Shown here: one piece after another, positions 1 through 8,908 of the stretch
Numbering within the stretch: the first letter of the stretch is position 1
How the letters are laid out: every line of letters begins with the position of its first letter
From: Culturomica massiliensis
GTDB taxonomy: Bacteria > Bacteroidota > Bacteroidia > Bacteroidales > Marinifilaceae
Direction: 5' to 3'
Length of the DNA: 64,000 nt
NCBI RefSeq assembly: GCF_900091655.1
Contig: NZ_LT594621.1
Span: 2,872,532 to 2,936,531, forward strand
Position numbers and translations under genes: made by a program
Notes under the pieces: generated by a model
Databases searched by the model: none
Told to the model about the DNA's origin: nothing
What the model saw: only the letters and a program-made list of their open reading frames with translations

Positions 1-2
1 CT

Positions 3-1826
3 GATTTAGAAAGCCAAAACTATATTTGCTCCGGATATATCTCGACATTGCTGGGATTAAAAGAAGACGGGGTTATCAGTTTCGACGACTTTAATAAACG
101 CATAATCAAGGAAGAACAACACCATACAACGGTACATTCTTTTGACAACAACCAACAAATACCTGAAGTTGTTTATTTGCTGGATACCTGTAAGGGGGCA
201 ATTTGGATACGCAGTAAAATCTGTTTTCAAAGAACCGATGAAAACGGGAAAAATAAAATTTACGGTATAGCAGAAGCCCAGGACGGTCCTGATATGGCAT
301 CGGCATATCAAGCTTTGCAACGCAGTGAGCAAATTTTATACAACATATACAAGAATTTACCTGTCGGGATCGAATTATATGACAAGGACGGAATTCTGGT
401 CGACTTAAACAATAAAGAACTGGATTTGTTTTATCTGGAGCGGAAAGAAGATTTATTGGGAATCAATATTTTTGACAACCCGATTTTTCCGGAAGAAATG
501 AAAGAGAAGCTGAAGAAGAAAGAGGATGCAGATTTTACTTTCCGTTACGATTTCTCAAAAATCAACGGATATTATAAAACGAGGAAAAAGACAGGTACAA
601 TCGATCTTGTTACGAAAGTGACGGTTCTGTATGACAATAAAGGAAATCCGATCAACTATTTACTGATTAATGCAGATAAAACGGAAACAACCATTGCCTA
701 CAATAAAATACAGGAATTCGAAAGTTATTTTGAACTCGTAGGGGATTATGCCAAGGTGGGATACGCCAATTGCAATATTTTGACGAATGAAGGCTATGCT
801 TTAAAGAGCTGGTATAAAAATATCGGGGAACAAGAAGGACGCCCGCTATCGGAAATCATCGGCATTTACGAGCATTTTCATTCCGAAGACCGGGCTGTGA
901 TCAATCAATTCATCAGCGATGTAAAAAAAGGGCAAGGCAACAAGCTGAGTCGTGAGGTAAGAGTTATCAGAGAAGACGGAAGTTATACATGGACACACGT
1001 CAATCTGCTACTGAACAAATATGCTCCACAAGATCATATCATCGAAATTATCTCTATCAATTATGATATTACCGAGTTAAAGAAAACAGAAGAACAACTT
1101 ATCAAGGCCAAAAATAAAGCAGAACAATCCGACAGGTTGAAATCTGCCTTTCTCGCTAATATCAGTCACGAAATCCGTACCCCGTTGAATGCCATCGTCG
1201 GTTTTTCAAGTCTGCTCCCGAACCTGACCGATACGGAAGAACTCGAACTCTATTATACATTGATAGACCAGAATAATAATTTATTACTCAAATTACTCAA
1301 TGATATTCTGGATTTTTCTAAAATAGAAGCCGGTCACACGGAACTTCACCCGGATTGGTTCAATTTATCGGATTTGATTGCTGAAACGATCGTTGAAAAC
1401 ACGCCCCATACTCCTCCCAATGTAAAACTTTTGTCTAAAATTCCAAAGCAGGACTATATCGTCGAACTTGACAGGCTTCAAACCAAACAAATCCTGAATA
1501 AGCTCATCTCTAATGCCCAAAAGAATACAATTCAAGGCCATATAGAAATCTCATATAAAACGAATAAGCAAAATGTCCAAATAAATGTTACGGACACAGG
1601 ACACGGTATTCCGAAAGACAAATTAAAAATCATTTTCGAAAGATTTGAGAAACTGGATCCCTTCGCACAAGGTGTCGGGTTAGGGCTACCTATCATCAAA
1701 TCCATCGTCGATATGATGAAAGGGAATATCACTGTTGACTCAAAAGTCGGAGCCGGCAGTACATTTAAAGTAACATTACCTTGCCGGATCAAAAAAGCAA
1801 ACGAGTCGGTATCAGGCAATTTTTAA
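3..1826 (+). CDS. PAS-domain sensor histidine kinase (5' end outside window)
   Basis: The frame is open from the first bases, so the gene starts upstream; a TTG at 48 is unlikely to be the true start. The visible protein has PAS-like segments (the end of one at the N-terminus, then roughly residues 90-190 and 225-345, numbered from position 48). A HisKA domain follows with the H-box FLANISHEIRTPLNAI (phospho-accepting His near residue 375). The ATPase domain has an N-box, the G1 motif DTGHGIP and the G2 motif GVGLGLP. It should autophosphorylate in response to a signal sensed by the PAS domains. No transmembrane segment or receiver domain is visible in this part, and the protein ends shortly after the ATPase domain. 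No response regulator is next to it, so its partner is unknown. Family assignment is secure; the signal is not. Confidence 0.93.
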   Translation, partial: DLESQNYICSGYISTLLGLKEDGVISFDDFNKRIIKEEQHHTTVHSFDNNQQIPEVVYLLDTCKGAIWIRSKICFQRTDENGKNKIYGIAEAQDGPDMASAYQALQRSEQILYNIYKNLPVGIELYDKDGILVDLNNKELDLFYLERKEDLLGINIFDNPIFPEEMKEKLKKKEDADFTFRYDFSKINGYYKTRKKTGTIDLVTKVTVLYDNKGNPINYLLINADKTETTIAYNKIQEFESYFELVGDYAKVGYANCNILTNEGYALKSWYKNIGEQEGRPLSEIIGIYEHFHSEDRAVINQFISDVKKGQGNKLSREVRVIREDGSYTWTHVNLLLNKYAPQDHIIEIISINYDITELKKTEEQLIKAKNKAEQSDRLKSAFLANISHEIRTPLNAIVGFSSLLPNLTDTEELELYYTLIDQNNNLLLKLLNDILDFSKIEAGHTELHPDWFNLSDLIAETIVENTPHTPPNVKLLSKIPKQDYIVELDRLQTKQILNKLISNAQKNTIQGHIEISYKTNKQNVQINVTDTGHGIPKDKLKIIFERFEKLDPFAQGVGLGLPIIKSIVDMMKGNITVDSKVGAGSTFKVTLPCRIKKANESVSGNF

Positions 1827-1938
1827 GCCGGAAATAATTACCGAATGTACATCACATCATTTTCAGGCCATGAGACTCCGTTCTGCCTGTAAGTGCAGCG
1901 CCGAATTAAAACGAAGCAGATATCCGGAGAAAATACAC

Positions 1939-2889
1939 TCAATGATTACAGTGCAATTTACCGTATTTACCAATCAGGCCGCAGTAAATAAAACTTAAAG
2001 TCAGGACAACGCCCATAAGATAATAAAATCTCCATTCGTGAAGCCACTCGTAACCCACAAATATCAATATTTGCAATACCATATAGATCGTTGCGACATA
2101 TGTGTGAGGCCATTTCAATTCGTTTGCCAGCAACTGATAGGCATGTTTCCGGTGTGCCTCGAATATGTTTTCACGCAGAATAATGCGGTGAACGATCGTC
2201 AGCAAACTGTCTATTCCATATACAACTAACAGAATCATATAGCTCAAATCCTGGGTCCGGAGAATCAGTTTCCCCAATATAAACAAGATCACAAAGGCCA
2301 TACTTACGGAACCGACATCACCGGCAAAGCATTTCGCTTTTTTTCTGAAATTGAAAAAATTAAAGACCAGCAACGACAAACCTGTCACGTAAAGTAAACC
2401 GGGATCGATAAATGATACGACGTACCGGTCGATATACCAAAACATTCCGATAACGGCAAGGCTGTAACCACCTGTTATGCCGTTGATCCCGTCCATAAAA
2501 TTATAAGCATTGATAATCCCGATGCAAAAGATTAAAACAAGGAATAAATAATACCAGGATAAGGAAAACAGTTCCCATTGGTAAAATAATAAGAGCATGG
2601 CGGTCATGTGAAATAACAACCGTTTTTTTTGAGATACTCCCCGGATATCGTCGACGAAGCTCACTCCGGCAATCAGCAGAAGCCCGGAAACAAACCAGAG
2701 ATATTCAAATCCGTTACTGAAAAAATAGATTAAAATTCCCACAGAGAATACAATGCCGCCTCCCCGTAAAGTGATCCGGGTATGAGAACTTCTTTCGTTC
2801 GGCTTATCGATGATATTAAAATTGTCGGCTAGACGAAAATATAAAAGTTCTGCCGATAATAAAGTAATAAGTAAAATAAAGTAGTACAT
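1939..2889 (-). CDS. WecA/MraY-type undecaprenyl-phosphate sugar-1-phosphate transferase
   Basis: A polytopic membrane protein of 316 residues with about ten hydrophobic segments. It carries family signatures: SSHTRITLRGGG near residue 35 (the nucleotide-sugar/lipid motif of the MraY/WecA group), NFMDGINGITGG near residue 130 with the catalytic Asp-rich region, and FAGDVGSVSM near residue 190. Enzymes of this family move a HexNAc-1-phosphate from a UDP-sugar to undecaprenyl phosphate on the cytoplasmic face, starting repeat-unit synthesis. It is the last gene of the minus-strand polysaccharide locus and lies 10 bp after an NAD-dependent epimerase. That epimerase plus initiating-transferase pair at the 3' end is the usual arrangement in Bacteroides capsule loci. 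The exact sugar is not readable from the sequence. Confidence 0.9.
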   Translation of the reverse strand: MYYFILLITLLSAELLYFRLADNFNIIDKPNERSSHTRITLRGGGIVFSVGILIYFFSNGFEYLWFVSGLLLIAGVSFVDDIRGVSQKKRLLFHMTAMLLLFYQWELFSLSWYYLFLVLIFCIGIINAYNFMDGINGITGGYSLAVIGMFWYIDRYVVSFIDPGLLYVTGLSLLVFNFFNFRKKAKCFAGDVGSVSMAFVILFILGKLILRTQDLSYMILLVVYGIDSLLTIVHRIILRENIFEAHRKHAYQLLANELKWPHTYVATIYMVLQILIFVGYEWLHEWRFYYLMGVVLTLSFIYCGLIGKYGKLHCNH

Positions 2890-2899
2890 ATCATTGGAT

Positions 2900-3847
2900 T
2901 TACCGGAAACTACGAATGGTTTTTCTTAATCCCTCTTTGGCACTGACGGGCATATACCGGATATTTAGTACCTGCTTTAACTTTGTATTGGAAACGACAT
3001 AATTTTCCGTCAGCTTGGCCAGCCTCTCCATGTTCAGGGGAAGATGCAGGAATCCACCCACCCGGGCACAGCCTTTCATCAGATTTTTATTGATTTTCCA
3101 GATATGAGGCAATTTTGTGAGTTCTTCACACATCAGTTCAATCAATTCATTCGTTGAAACGGCTTCGTCGTCCGCCATGTGATAAATGCCGGAAACCACG
3201 TTACGGGCGAGCAATTCTTCAATCACGTAACTGAGGTTGTCGATGGAAGTAAACGACCGTCTGTTATCAAAATCTCCCAAAGGCCAGGGCAGTCCTTTTT
3301 TCACCACCTGATACAAAAGATTCAGGTTCCCTTTATTGCCCGGGCCGTGTATCATACAGGGACGCAGGATATATACTTTTTTTCCGCAGTGTGCCGGGGA
3401 AGATACCGCCAGTTTTTCCTGAATATACTTTTCGGCAGCGATCTTACTTTCCCCGTAGGGACCTTTAGGAACCGGAATAATATCTTCCGTCAGTACCTCT
3501 CCCACCACAAAGTCGGCCGCCGCTTTTACGGAACTGAAAAAGATAAATTTCCGGGCCTCAGAAGCTAAAAAATAATCGAAGACTTTTTGAGTCAAGCCCG
3601 TATTGATATCGAAATACTCCTGCGCCCTGGTCCGTTTTTTTGTATCGTGCGCCTTTCCTGCCAAATGGATAATTGCATCGACGGACGGCAATTGTCCGGT
3701 TTCCAGGTCGTTCCAGGAATAAGTCTTTACAATCCCCTCTTTTTCAGGGCTGACGATATCCAACCCGAATAACCGATGTTCCCGACCTAAGGACGCGACA
3801 AGATTAGAGCCCACAAAACCGTGGACTCCGGTAAGTAAAACATTCAT
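2900..3847 (-). CDS. NAD-dependent epimerase/dehydratase, SDR family, of the polysaccharide locus
   Basis: An extended short-chain dehydrogenase of 315 residues. The Rossmann motif LLTGVHGFVGSNL lies at the N-terminus, followed by an HLAGKAHD loop, and the active-site pair appears as YGESKIAAEKY (Tyr and Lys of YxxxK). The ATG at 3847 is preferred over a TTG four codons upstream because it directly precedes the nucleotide-binding strand. It probably makes the UDP-sugar used by the adjacent initiating transferase (gene end 10 bp before that gene), acting as a UDP-HexNAc 4-epimerase or reductase. Its product cannot be fixed from the sequence. Confidence 0.87.
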   Translation of the reverse strand: MNVLLTGVHGFVGSNLVASLGREHRLFGLDIVSPEKEGIVKTYSWNDLETGQLPSVDAIIHLAGKAHDTKKRTRAQEYFDINTGLTQKVFDYFLASEARKFIFFSSVKAAADFVVGEVLTEDIIPVPKGPYGESKIAAEKYIQEKLAVSSPAHCGKKVYILRPCMIHGPGNKGNLNLLYQVVKKGLPWPLGDFDNRRSFTSIDNLSYVIEELLARNVVSGIYHMADDEAVSTNELIELMCEELTKLPHIWKINKNLMKGCARVGGFLHLPLNMERLAKLTENYVVSNTKLKQVLNIRYMPVSAKEGLRKTIRSFR

Positions 3848-3950
3848 AAAGCCTATCAATTAAGTAACCGTTTTAAATTAACCATGCATTTCAATGTTTT
3901 AACAGTGTGTAAACAAGATGCATAGGGAAATATGAAATAAGTCAACGGAC

Positions 3951-5078
3951 TTATTCATTTGAAGCGACAAGTCCCGAATAGATTTTCATGTGTTTTTCCA
4001 CCACTATTTTCAGGGAAAACTGCTGTTCGGCCAACAAACGGGAATGCCGCCCGAACTCTTTTCTCAACCCGCCGTTCCTCACCAGTTCCAATATGGCCTT
4101 TGCCAGCATCCGGAAGTCTTTGGCCGGCACTAAAAAGCCGTTCCATCCCTCCCGGACACATTCCCTACAGCCGGGTACATCCGTCGTGATAACGGGCCGC
4201 CCCACTGCACAAGCTTCTATCAATGACTTGGGCAATCCTTCCCGGTAAGAAGGCAAAACAACGATGTCACTTTCCCGGTAAACCGCATACATATCCTTCC
4301 GGAATCCGATCCATTCCACATATCCGGGGTCCAGCAAAGGGAGTAAATCTGCCTCTTTCAAAACAGCCAGATTCCCCTTATCGCAGTCCCCAGCCAAAAG
4401 GAACACGGCTTTCCCGGCGCTCTCCTCCCGTATCATCCGGGCCGCGCCGATAAATTCCATGACCCCTTTGTCCCGTAATATCCGGGCCGGAAATAAAATA
4501 TGCAATTTCTTTTTCTCCTCCGGCGGCGTCTCCCTGAACAGGTCCAAATCGACACCCGAACCTTTGATCAGATGTATATGGGAAGCAGGCACAAGGTGAA
4601 GCCCGGAGATCATTTTCACATCGTCGGGATTTTGCAGGATAAAAGAAAAATGACGGCTTTTAAACGCTATACGGATTAAAAAACGAATCATTTTCTGCAC
4701 AACACCGTTACGTCCGTCCGTAAAATTATAGCCCAAACCGCTGATGGCATTCACCACCTTCCGGGAAAAAGTCAGTTTTGCGGCCAAAGAACCCAGCAAT
4801 GCGGCCTTCAAAGTGATATGGTGTATAACGTCCGGACGGTAAATCCGGTAATATTTACAAAGCAGCCACAGGCATTTCAGTTCGTGAAAAGGATTCCGGC
4901 CGGATCTTTCAAAAGGAATAGCGATAAAACGGATTCCGGCAGCTTCCAGTTCTTTCCTCCTTCCGGTATCCGCCGTAAGCAAATACACCTCATACCCATC
5001 CTTTAAGGCCTGTAAAGCCAACGGAAGCCTGTGGGATATAAAAAACCAGTCTACATTGACCACAAAAAAAAGTTTCAT
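3951..5078 (-). CDS. Glycosyltransferase family 4 (GT-B fold)
   Basis: A 375-residue GT-B enzyme. The N-terminal half begins with MKLFFVVNVDWFFISHR and has the acceptor-side loops. The C-terminal half has the nucleotide-sugar motif YREGLPKSLIEACAVGRPVI (the E-x7-E pattern) near residue 285. The ATG at 5078 is chosen because an intrinsic terminator (5105-5126) occupies the space in which a longer reading frame would start. Its role is transfer of one sugar during capsule repeat-unit assembly in the cytoplasm. A short palindrome overlaps the stop codon (3939-3952). Donor and linkage are unknown. Confidence 0.88.
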   Translation of the reverse strand: MKLFFVVNVDWFFISHRLPLALQALKDGYEVYLLTADTGRRKELEAAGIRFIAIPFERSGRNPFHELKCLWLLCKYYRIYRPDVIHHITLKAALLGSLAAKLTFSRKVVNAISGLGYNFTDGRNGVVQKMIRFLIRIAFKSRHFSFILQNPDDVKMISGLHLVPASHIHLIKGSGVDLDLFRETPPEEKKKLHILFPARILRDKGVMEFIGAARMIREESAGKAVFLLAGDCDKGNLAVLKEADLLPLLDPGYVEWIGFRKDMYAVYRESDIVVLPSYREGLPKSLIEACAVGRPVITTDVPGCRECVREGWNGFLVPAKDFRMLAKAILELVRNGGLRKEFGRHSRLLAEQQFSLKIVVEKHMKIYSGLVASNE

Positions 5079-5093
5079 AAATTCGAAATTCAG

Positions 5094-5126
5094 AAAATAA
5101 AAATCCCTGCCGGGAAACCGACAGGG
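5094..5126 (-). terminator. Intrinsic terminator after the DUF4143 ATPase gene
   Basis: On the minus strand a 9-bp stem (5105-5113 with 5118-5126, one G-T pair, GAAA-type loop) is followed by an AT-rich T-run (5094-5104). It lies between the ATPase gene and the downstream glycosyltransferase, so it would end transcription coming from the ATPase side inside the polysaccharide locus. Confidence 0.7.
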
Positions 5127-5154
5127 CAACTCTTAACCTATAATATAACAATCG

Positions 5155-6360
5155 TTACATCAAAAAACGAAAAGCCGGAACAACCTCGATTTTAAAGTTA
5201 TCTATCTCAAACCAATCTTCCTGCGACAAAGTAACAACCATTCCTTCCGAAAGCCGGTAAGTTCTCAAAGCATCCGTCAAACCTGCAAATTCACGTTCCC
5301 GGTTATCGGTATTCAAGTTCAAACACACCTGAACAGCTTTTATAACCTCCCCTCTATCCAGTACGATAAAATCGCATTCTCCTATCCCTCTATGGTAATA
5401 TATATCTTTATACTTCATGCGTAAAAAATTATATACCATATTCTCCAACTTGTGTCCTTCGTCTCCTTTAATCTTACGTACGTTAGCCATCACAAGTCCT
5501 AAATCCGCTGCATATATTTTTTTGGGATTCACAGCCTGCCTCTTCAAAGAATAATCAAACATAGGCACAAAACTGAACAAATAACTTTGTTCCAAATGAG
5601 ACAAATATTCTAATACGGTAGTTACAGAACCTATGCCTGAGGGCTCTCGTAATTTATTGGCAGAAGTAAGATTCCCTATATTAGCTAATAAATACAATGT
5701 CAAACGTTTCAAGCTTCTGACATCTTTTATTCCAAACCTGATCGCAATGTCTCTCACCAGAATATCTTCCAGAAGAGCCACCAGAATTTCCTCTAATCCG
5801 GTTTTCAGGAATTCGGGGAATCCTCCCATTCTCATGTATTCTTTCACTGCTTCCTCATCCGCTTTATAATCTTTAAAGCAGCAAAATTCAGAAAAAGAAA
5901 ATGGGAACAATTCCGTTGTAAGATGCCGCCCTGTCAAACTGGTTCCCAACTCTCTGCTCAATAATGATGCATTGGAACCCGTTACAAAAACCCGGAAATT
6001 TTCATCCAATTTCTGACGCACGTATCTTTCCCACCCTTTTATAACCTGAATTTCATCAAAAACCAGTACCCTACATCCCGCTTCAGCGATCACAACATCC
6101 AGTTTCTGAAAATCAGAAATCTCAAAATCATAAAGCCGGGGATCATCAAAATTAACATAAAAAGCATTGGAATGCTTTTCCCTCAATAACTGATTTAATA
6201 ATGTACTTTTCCCACACCTGCGAATTCCTGATACAATTAAAACATAATTTTCCACATCAGGCAAAGCCGCCAATCGTTCCCGCCTCATTCCAACATCCTT
6301 CAATGCAAGTGAATTTTGTTGATGTTGTATGATTATTTCTAAAAAATCCTGTTGTATCAT
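5155..6360 (-). CDS. AAA+ ATPase with C-terminal DUF4143 (archaeal-type ATPase family)
   Basis: A 401-residue protein. Walker A is SGIRRCGKSTLLNQLL near residue 45, Walker B is VLVFDEIQ near residue 98, and a sensor-1-like segment FVTGSNASLLS is followed by TGRHLTTELFPFSFSEF, which is characteristic of this family. The C-terminal half is DUF4143-like and includes the nuclease-like HRGIGECDFIVLDRG. The ATG at 6360 is preferred to a TTG three codons earlier. These proteins are common orphan genes in Bacteroidetes with no established function. It interrupts the polysaccharide operon between the nucleotide-sugar dehydrogenase and a glycosyltransferase, has its own terminator, and looks more AT-rich than its neighbours, suggesting insertion as independent cargo. 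Confidence 0.85.
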   Translation of the reverse strand: MIQQDFLEIIIQHQQNSLALKDVGMRRERLAALPDVENYVLIVSGIRRCGKSTLLNQLLREKHSNAFYVNFDDPRLYDFEISDFQKLDVVIAEAGCRVLVFDEIQVIKGWERYVRQKLDENFRVFVTGSNASLLSRELGTSLTGRHLTTELFPFSFSEFCCFKDYKADEEAVKEYMRMGGFPEFLKTGLEEILVALLEDILVRDIAIRFGIKDVRSLKRLTLYLLANIGNLTSANKLREPSGIGSVTTVLEYLSHLEQSYLFSFVPMFDYSLKRQAVNPKKIYAADLGLVMANVRKIKGDEGHKLENMVYNFLRMKYKDIYYHRGIGECDFIVLDRGEVIKAVQVCLNLNTDNREREFAGLTDALRTYRLSEGMVVTLSQEDWFEIDNFKIEVVPAFRFLM

Positions 6361-6511
6361 ATAAAACAAAGCTTTAATACAACAAAGATAATAGTTTCCA
6401 TTTACATTGGAAAGTAGTTTCCAATATAAATGAAAACCTTATACAATGATTGCCCGAGTTCAAAGTAAATCCCCAAGCCTCAAATAAGCCGATGGAATCT
6501 CCCGGGACAAT

Positions 6512-7777
6512 TTACAATCTGCCGTCTACATTTTCTTTGGCCAGAAAACCTTTGACATCAAATACGACACGCTTTTCACAGGTGAGTTTTCCAGTATCCA
6601 ATCCGGTAAACTGCCGGTGGGCAACGGCCAGCACAACAGCGTCAAATTGTTCCTCCGGCAATACATTTTCCACCTGAAGCCCGTATTCTTTCCGGGCAAT
6701 CCCGGGATTCACCCAGGGATCGTAAATCGTCACACACACATTATAGCTCTGTAAAGCCCTGACAATATCCACGACTTTGGTATTCCTTACATCCGGACAG
6801 TTTTCTTTAAACGTAAAGCCCAGTATCAGAACTTTGGCCTCCAGCACCTGTATTCCCTTTTTCAACATCAGCTTTACGACCTGATTGGCCACATATTCCC
6901 CCATGCCATCGTTCATCCTCCGTCCGGCCAGTATAATTTCCGGGTTGTAGCCATATCCCTGAGCACATTGTGCCAGATAGTAAGGATCGACACCGATACA
7001 ATGTCCCCCGACAAGTCCCGGTTTAAAAGGCAGGAAATTCCATTTAGTAGAAGCCGCTTCCAGCACTTCCTGGGTATCGATGCCCATGCAGGCAAAAATT
7101 TTGGACAATTCGTTAACAAAAGCGATATTGATATCCCGCTGCGAATTCTCGATCACCTTGGCAGCCTCGGCCACTTTGATCGAAGGAGCCAGATGGGTCC
7201 CGGCAGTAATTACCGAAGCATAGACCGCATCGATTTTTTTCCCTATTTCCGGAGTCGACCCGGAAGTTACCTTTCTGATTTTTTCCACCGTGTGCAATTT
7301 GTCTCCCGGATTGATGCGTTCCGGAGAGTAACCGGCAAAAAAACCGGCATTGAACTTCAATCCCGACACCCTTTCCACCACCGGAATACATTCATCCTCG
7401 GTTACTCCGGGATACACCGTCGACTCGTACACTACGATATCTCCTTCAGAAATCACTTTCCCCACCGTTTCACTCGCCCTATAAAGGGGTGTCAGGTCGG
7501 GATTATGGTTTTTGTCTACCGGAGTCGGAACAGCCACCACATAAAAATTACAACCGCGGATTTCCTCCGGATCGGAAGTACATCTGAATCCGTTTTTCAA
7601 AGCGGCCTGCAACAATTCGTCCGGAACTTCCAGGGTCGAATCGTGTCCGTCCATCAATGCCTGCACCCGCGAACGGTTCATGTCAAAACCGATTGTCGTA
7701 TATTTGGTCGAAAACAGACGGGCCAAAGGCAGCCCTACGTAACCGAGACCGATTACGGCAATTTTTACATTTTTCAT
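6512..7777 (-). CDS. UDP-N-acetyl-hexosamine 6-dehydrogenase (WbpO/TviB-like)
   Basis: A 421-residue member of the UDP-glucose/GDP-mannose dehydrogenase family. The N-terminal Rossmann motif is IAVIGLGYVGLPLA. The active-site cysteine lies in GGHCIGVDPYYLA near residue 260, and the C-terminal UDP-binding domain contains GFTFKENCPDVRNTKV. It oxidises C6 of a UDP-HexNAc to the uronic acid, using two NAD+. Next upstream in the operon (7902-8873) is a WbpP/TviC-like C4 epimerase, the same pairing that gives UDP-GalNAcA in Vi antigen and in Pseudomonas O6 antigen. Together with the AsnB-like gene this points to an (amidated) GalNAcA residue. Substrate is inferred from family and context. Confidence 0.9.
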   Translation of the reverse strand: MKNVKIAVIGLGYVGLPLARLFSTKYTTIGFDMNRSRVQALMDGHDSTLEVPDELLQAALKNGFRCTSDPEEIRGCNFYVVAVPTPVDKNHNPDLTPLYRASETVGKVISEGDIVVYESTVYPGVTEDECIPVVERVSGLKFNAGFFAGYSPERINPGDKLHTVEKIRKVTSGSTPEIGKKIDAVYASVITAGTHLAPSIKVAEAAKVIENSQRDINIAFVNELSKIFACMGIDTQEVLEAASTKWNFLPFKPGLVGGHCIGVDPYYLAQCAQGYGYNPEIILAGRRMNDGMGEYVANQVVKLMLKKGIQVLEAKVLILGFTFKENCPDVRNTKVVDIVRALQSYNVCVTIYDPWVNPGIARKEYGLQVENVLPEEQFDAVVLAVAHRQFTGLDTGKLTCEKRVVFDVKGFLAKENVDGRL

Positions 7778-7867
7778 AAATTCATTCTGATTAATTAAGA
7801 GAAGATTGCTTCCGATTTTTAACGGAACTTTTTCACTGAATCACGCTATTCATTTTTCAGGATAAAG

Positions 7868-7901
7868 CAATCTAAAATCGTAAATCTAAAATCTACAATT
7901 A
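7868..7901. repeat. Copy of dispersed AATCTAAAATCGTAAATCT repeat
   Basis: The gap between the dehydrogenase and epimerase genes contains an AT-rich stretch with the unit AATCTAAAATCGTAAATCT. The same unit recurs near 40147-40283, 48789-48822 and 56331-56360. Nothing else is visible in this 124-bp gap. Confidence 0.6.
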
Positions 7902-8873
7902 TCAAATATTCTCCCAGTACCATTTCACGGCCTCTTTCAAACCATCCCGCATTGAATATTGCGGATTATAGCCAAGCAGATCTTTGGCCTTATCAATACA
8001 AGCAAGCGAATGCGGAATATCCCCGACCCGGTTGGGGCCATGTTGAATTTCTATATTTGCGATCTCAGGATCGAATTCGCTCAGAAATTCTTTTAAATAA
8101 CCGGTCAATTGATTCAATGTTGTACGTTCTCCGAAAGCTGTATTATAGATTTGATTCACAGCCTCCGGATTTTCAGCCGTCATGGCCAGTATATTCATTT
8201 GGACAACATTGTCGATATAGGTGAAATCACGGCTATACTCTCCGTTCCCGTTGATAACCGGGCTTTCATGTGCCATCAATTTTTTTACGAACAAAGGAAT
8301 TACGGCTGCATAGGCTCCGAAAGGGTCCTGACGGCGGCCGAACACATTGAAATAACGCAAACCGACATATTCCAACCCATAGGTTCCCGCAAATACACCG
8401 GCATACAGTTCGTTTACATACTTGGTCACGGCATAAGGAGACAAAGGACGGCCTATCACGTCCTCCGTTTTAGGCAATTCCTTCGAATCGCCGTAAGTGG
8501 ACGAACTTGCCGCAAAAACAAACCTTTTTATGCCTGCATCACGCGACGCCACCAGCATATTCAGAAAACCAGTGACGTTCACTTCATTGGTCGTCACCGG
8601 ATCGTCGATACTCCGGGGGACGGAACCCAAAGCTGCCTCGTGCAGTACATATTCCATTCCCTCCACCGCTTTCCGGCAATCTTCCGGTTTCCGGATATCT
8701 CCGACAATCAGCCGGAAACGTTCCGGATACCGCTGCAATAACGGAAGTAAATTCCCGATCTTCCCGGTAGCAAAATTATCCAGACAACAAACCTCATCGC
8801 CTTGCCCGAGCAAAGCCTCACAAAGATTGGAACCGATAAAACCGGCCCCACCAGTAACCAATACCTTTCGCAT
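7902..8873 (-). CDS. UDP-GlcNAc/GalNAc C4 epimerase (WbpP/TviC-like)
   Basis: An extended SDR of 323 residues. The NAD motif VTGGAGFIGSNLCEAL is at the N-terminus and the catalytic YAVTKYVNELYA (YxxxK) near residue 150. Other segments typical of the WbpP/TviC branch are VPRSIDDPVTTNEVNVTG, RYFNVFGRRQDP and SRDFTYIDNVV. It would convert UDP-GlcNAc to UDP-GalNAc or the corresponding uronic acids. It lies between the AsnB-type amidotransferase and the dehydrogenase on the same strand, so the three form one predicted pathway. The branch assignment rests on motif resemblance. Confidence 0.88.
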   Translation of the reverse strand: MRKVLVTGGAGFIGSNLCEALLGQGDEVCCLDNFATGKIGNLLPLLQRYPERFRLIVGDIRKPEDCRKAVEGMEYVLHEAALGSVPRSIDDPVTTNEVNVTGFLNMLVASRDAGIKRFVFAASSSTYGDSKELPKTEDVIGRPLSPYAVTKYVNELYAGVFAGTYGLEYVGLRYFNVFGRRQDPFGAYAAVIPLFVKKLMAHESPVINGNGEYSRDFTYIDNVVQMNILAMTAENPEAVNQIYNTAFGERTTLNQLTGYLKEFLSEFDPEIANIEIQHGPNRVGDIPHSLACIDKAKDLLGYNPQYSMRDGLKEAVKWYWENI

Positions 8874-8908
8874 ATTATCAATTATTAATTTTCAACTGAA
8901 ACCTTCTT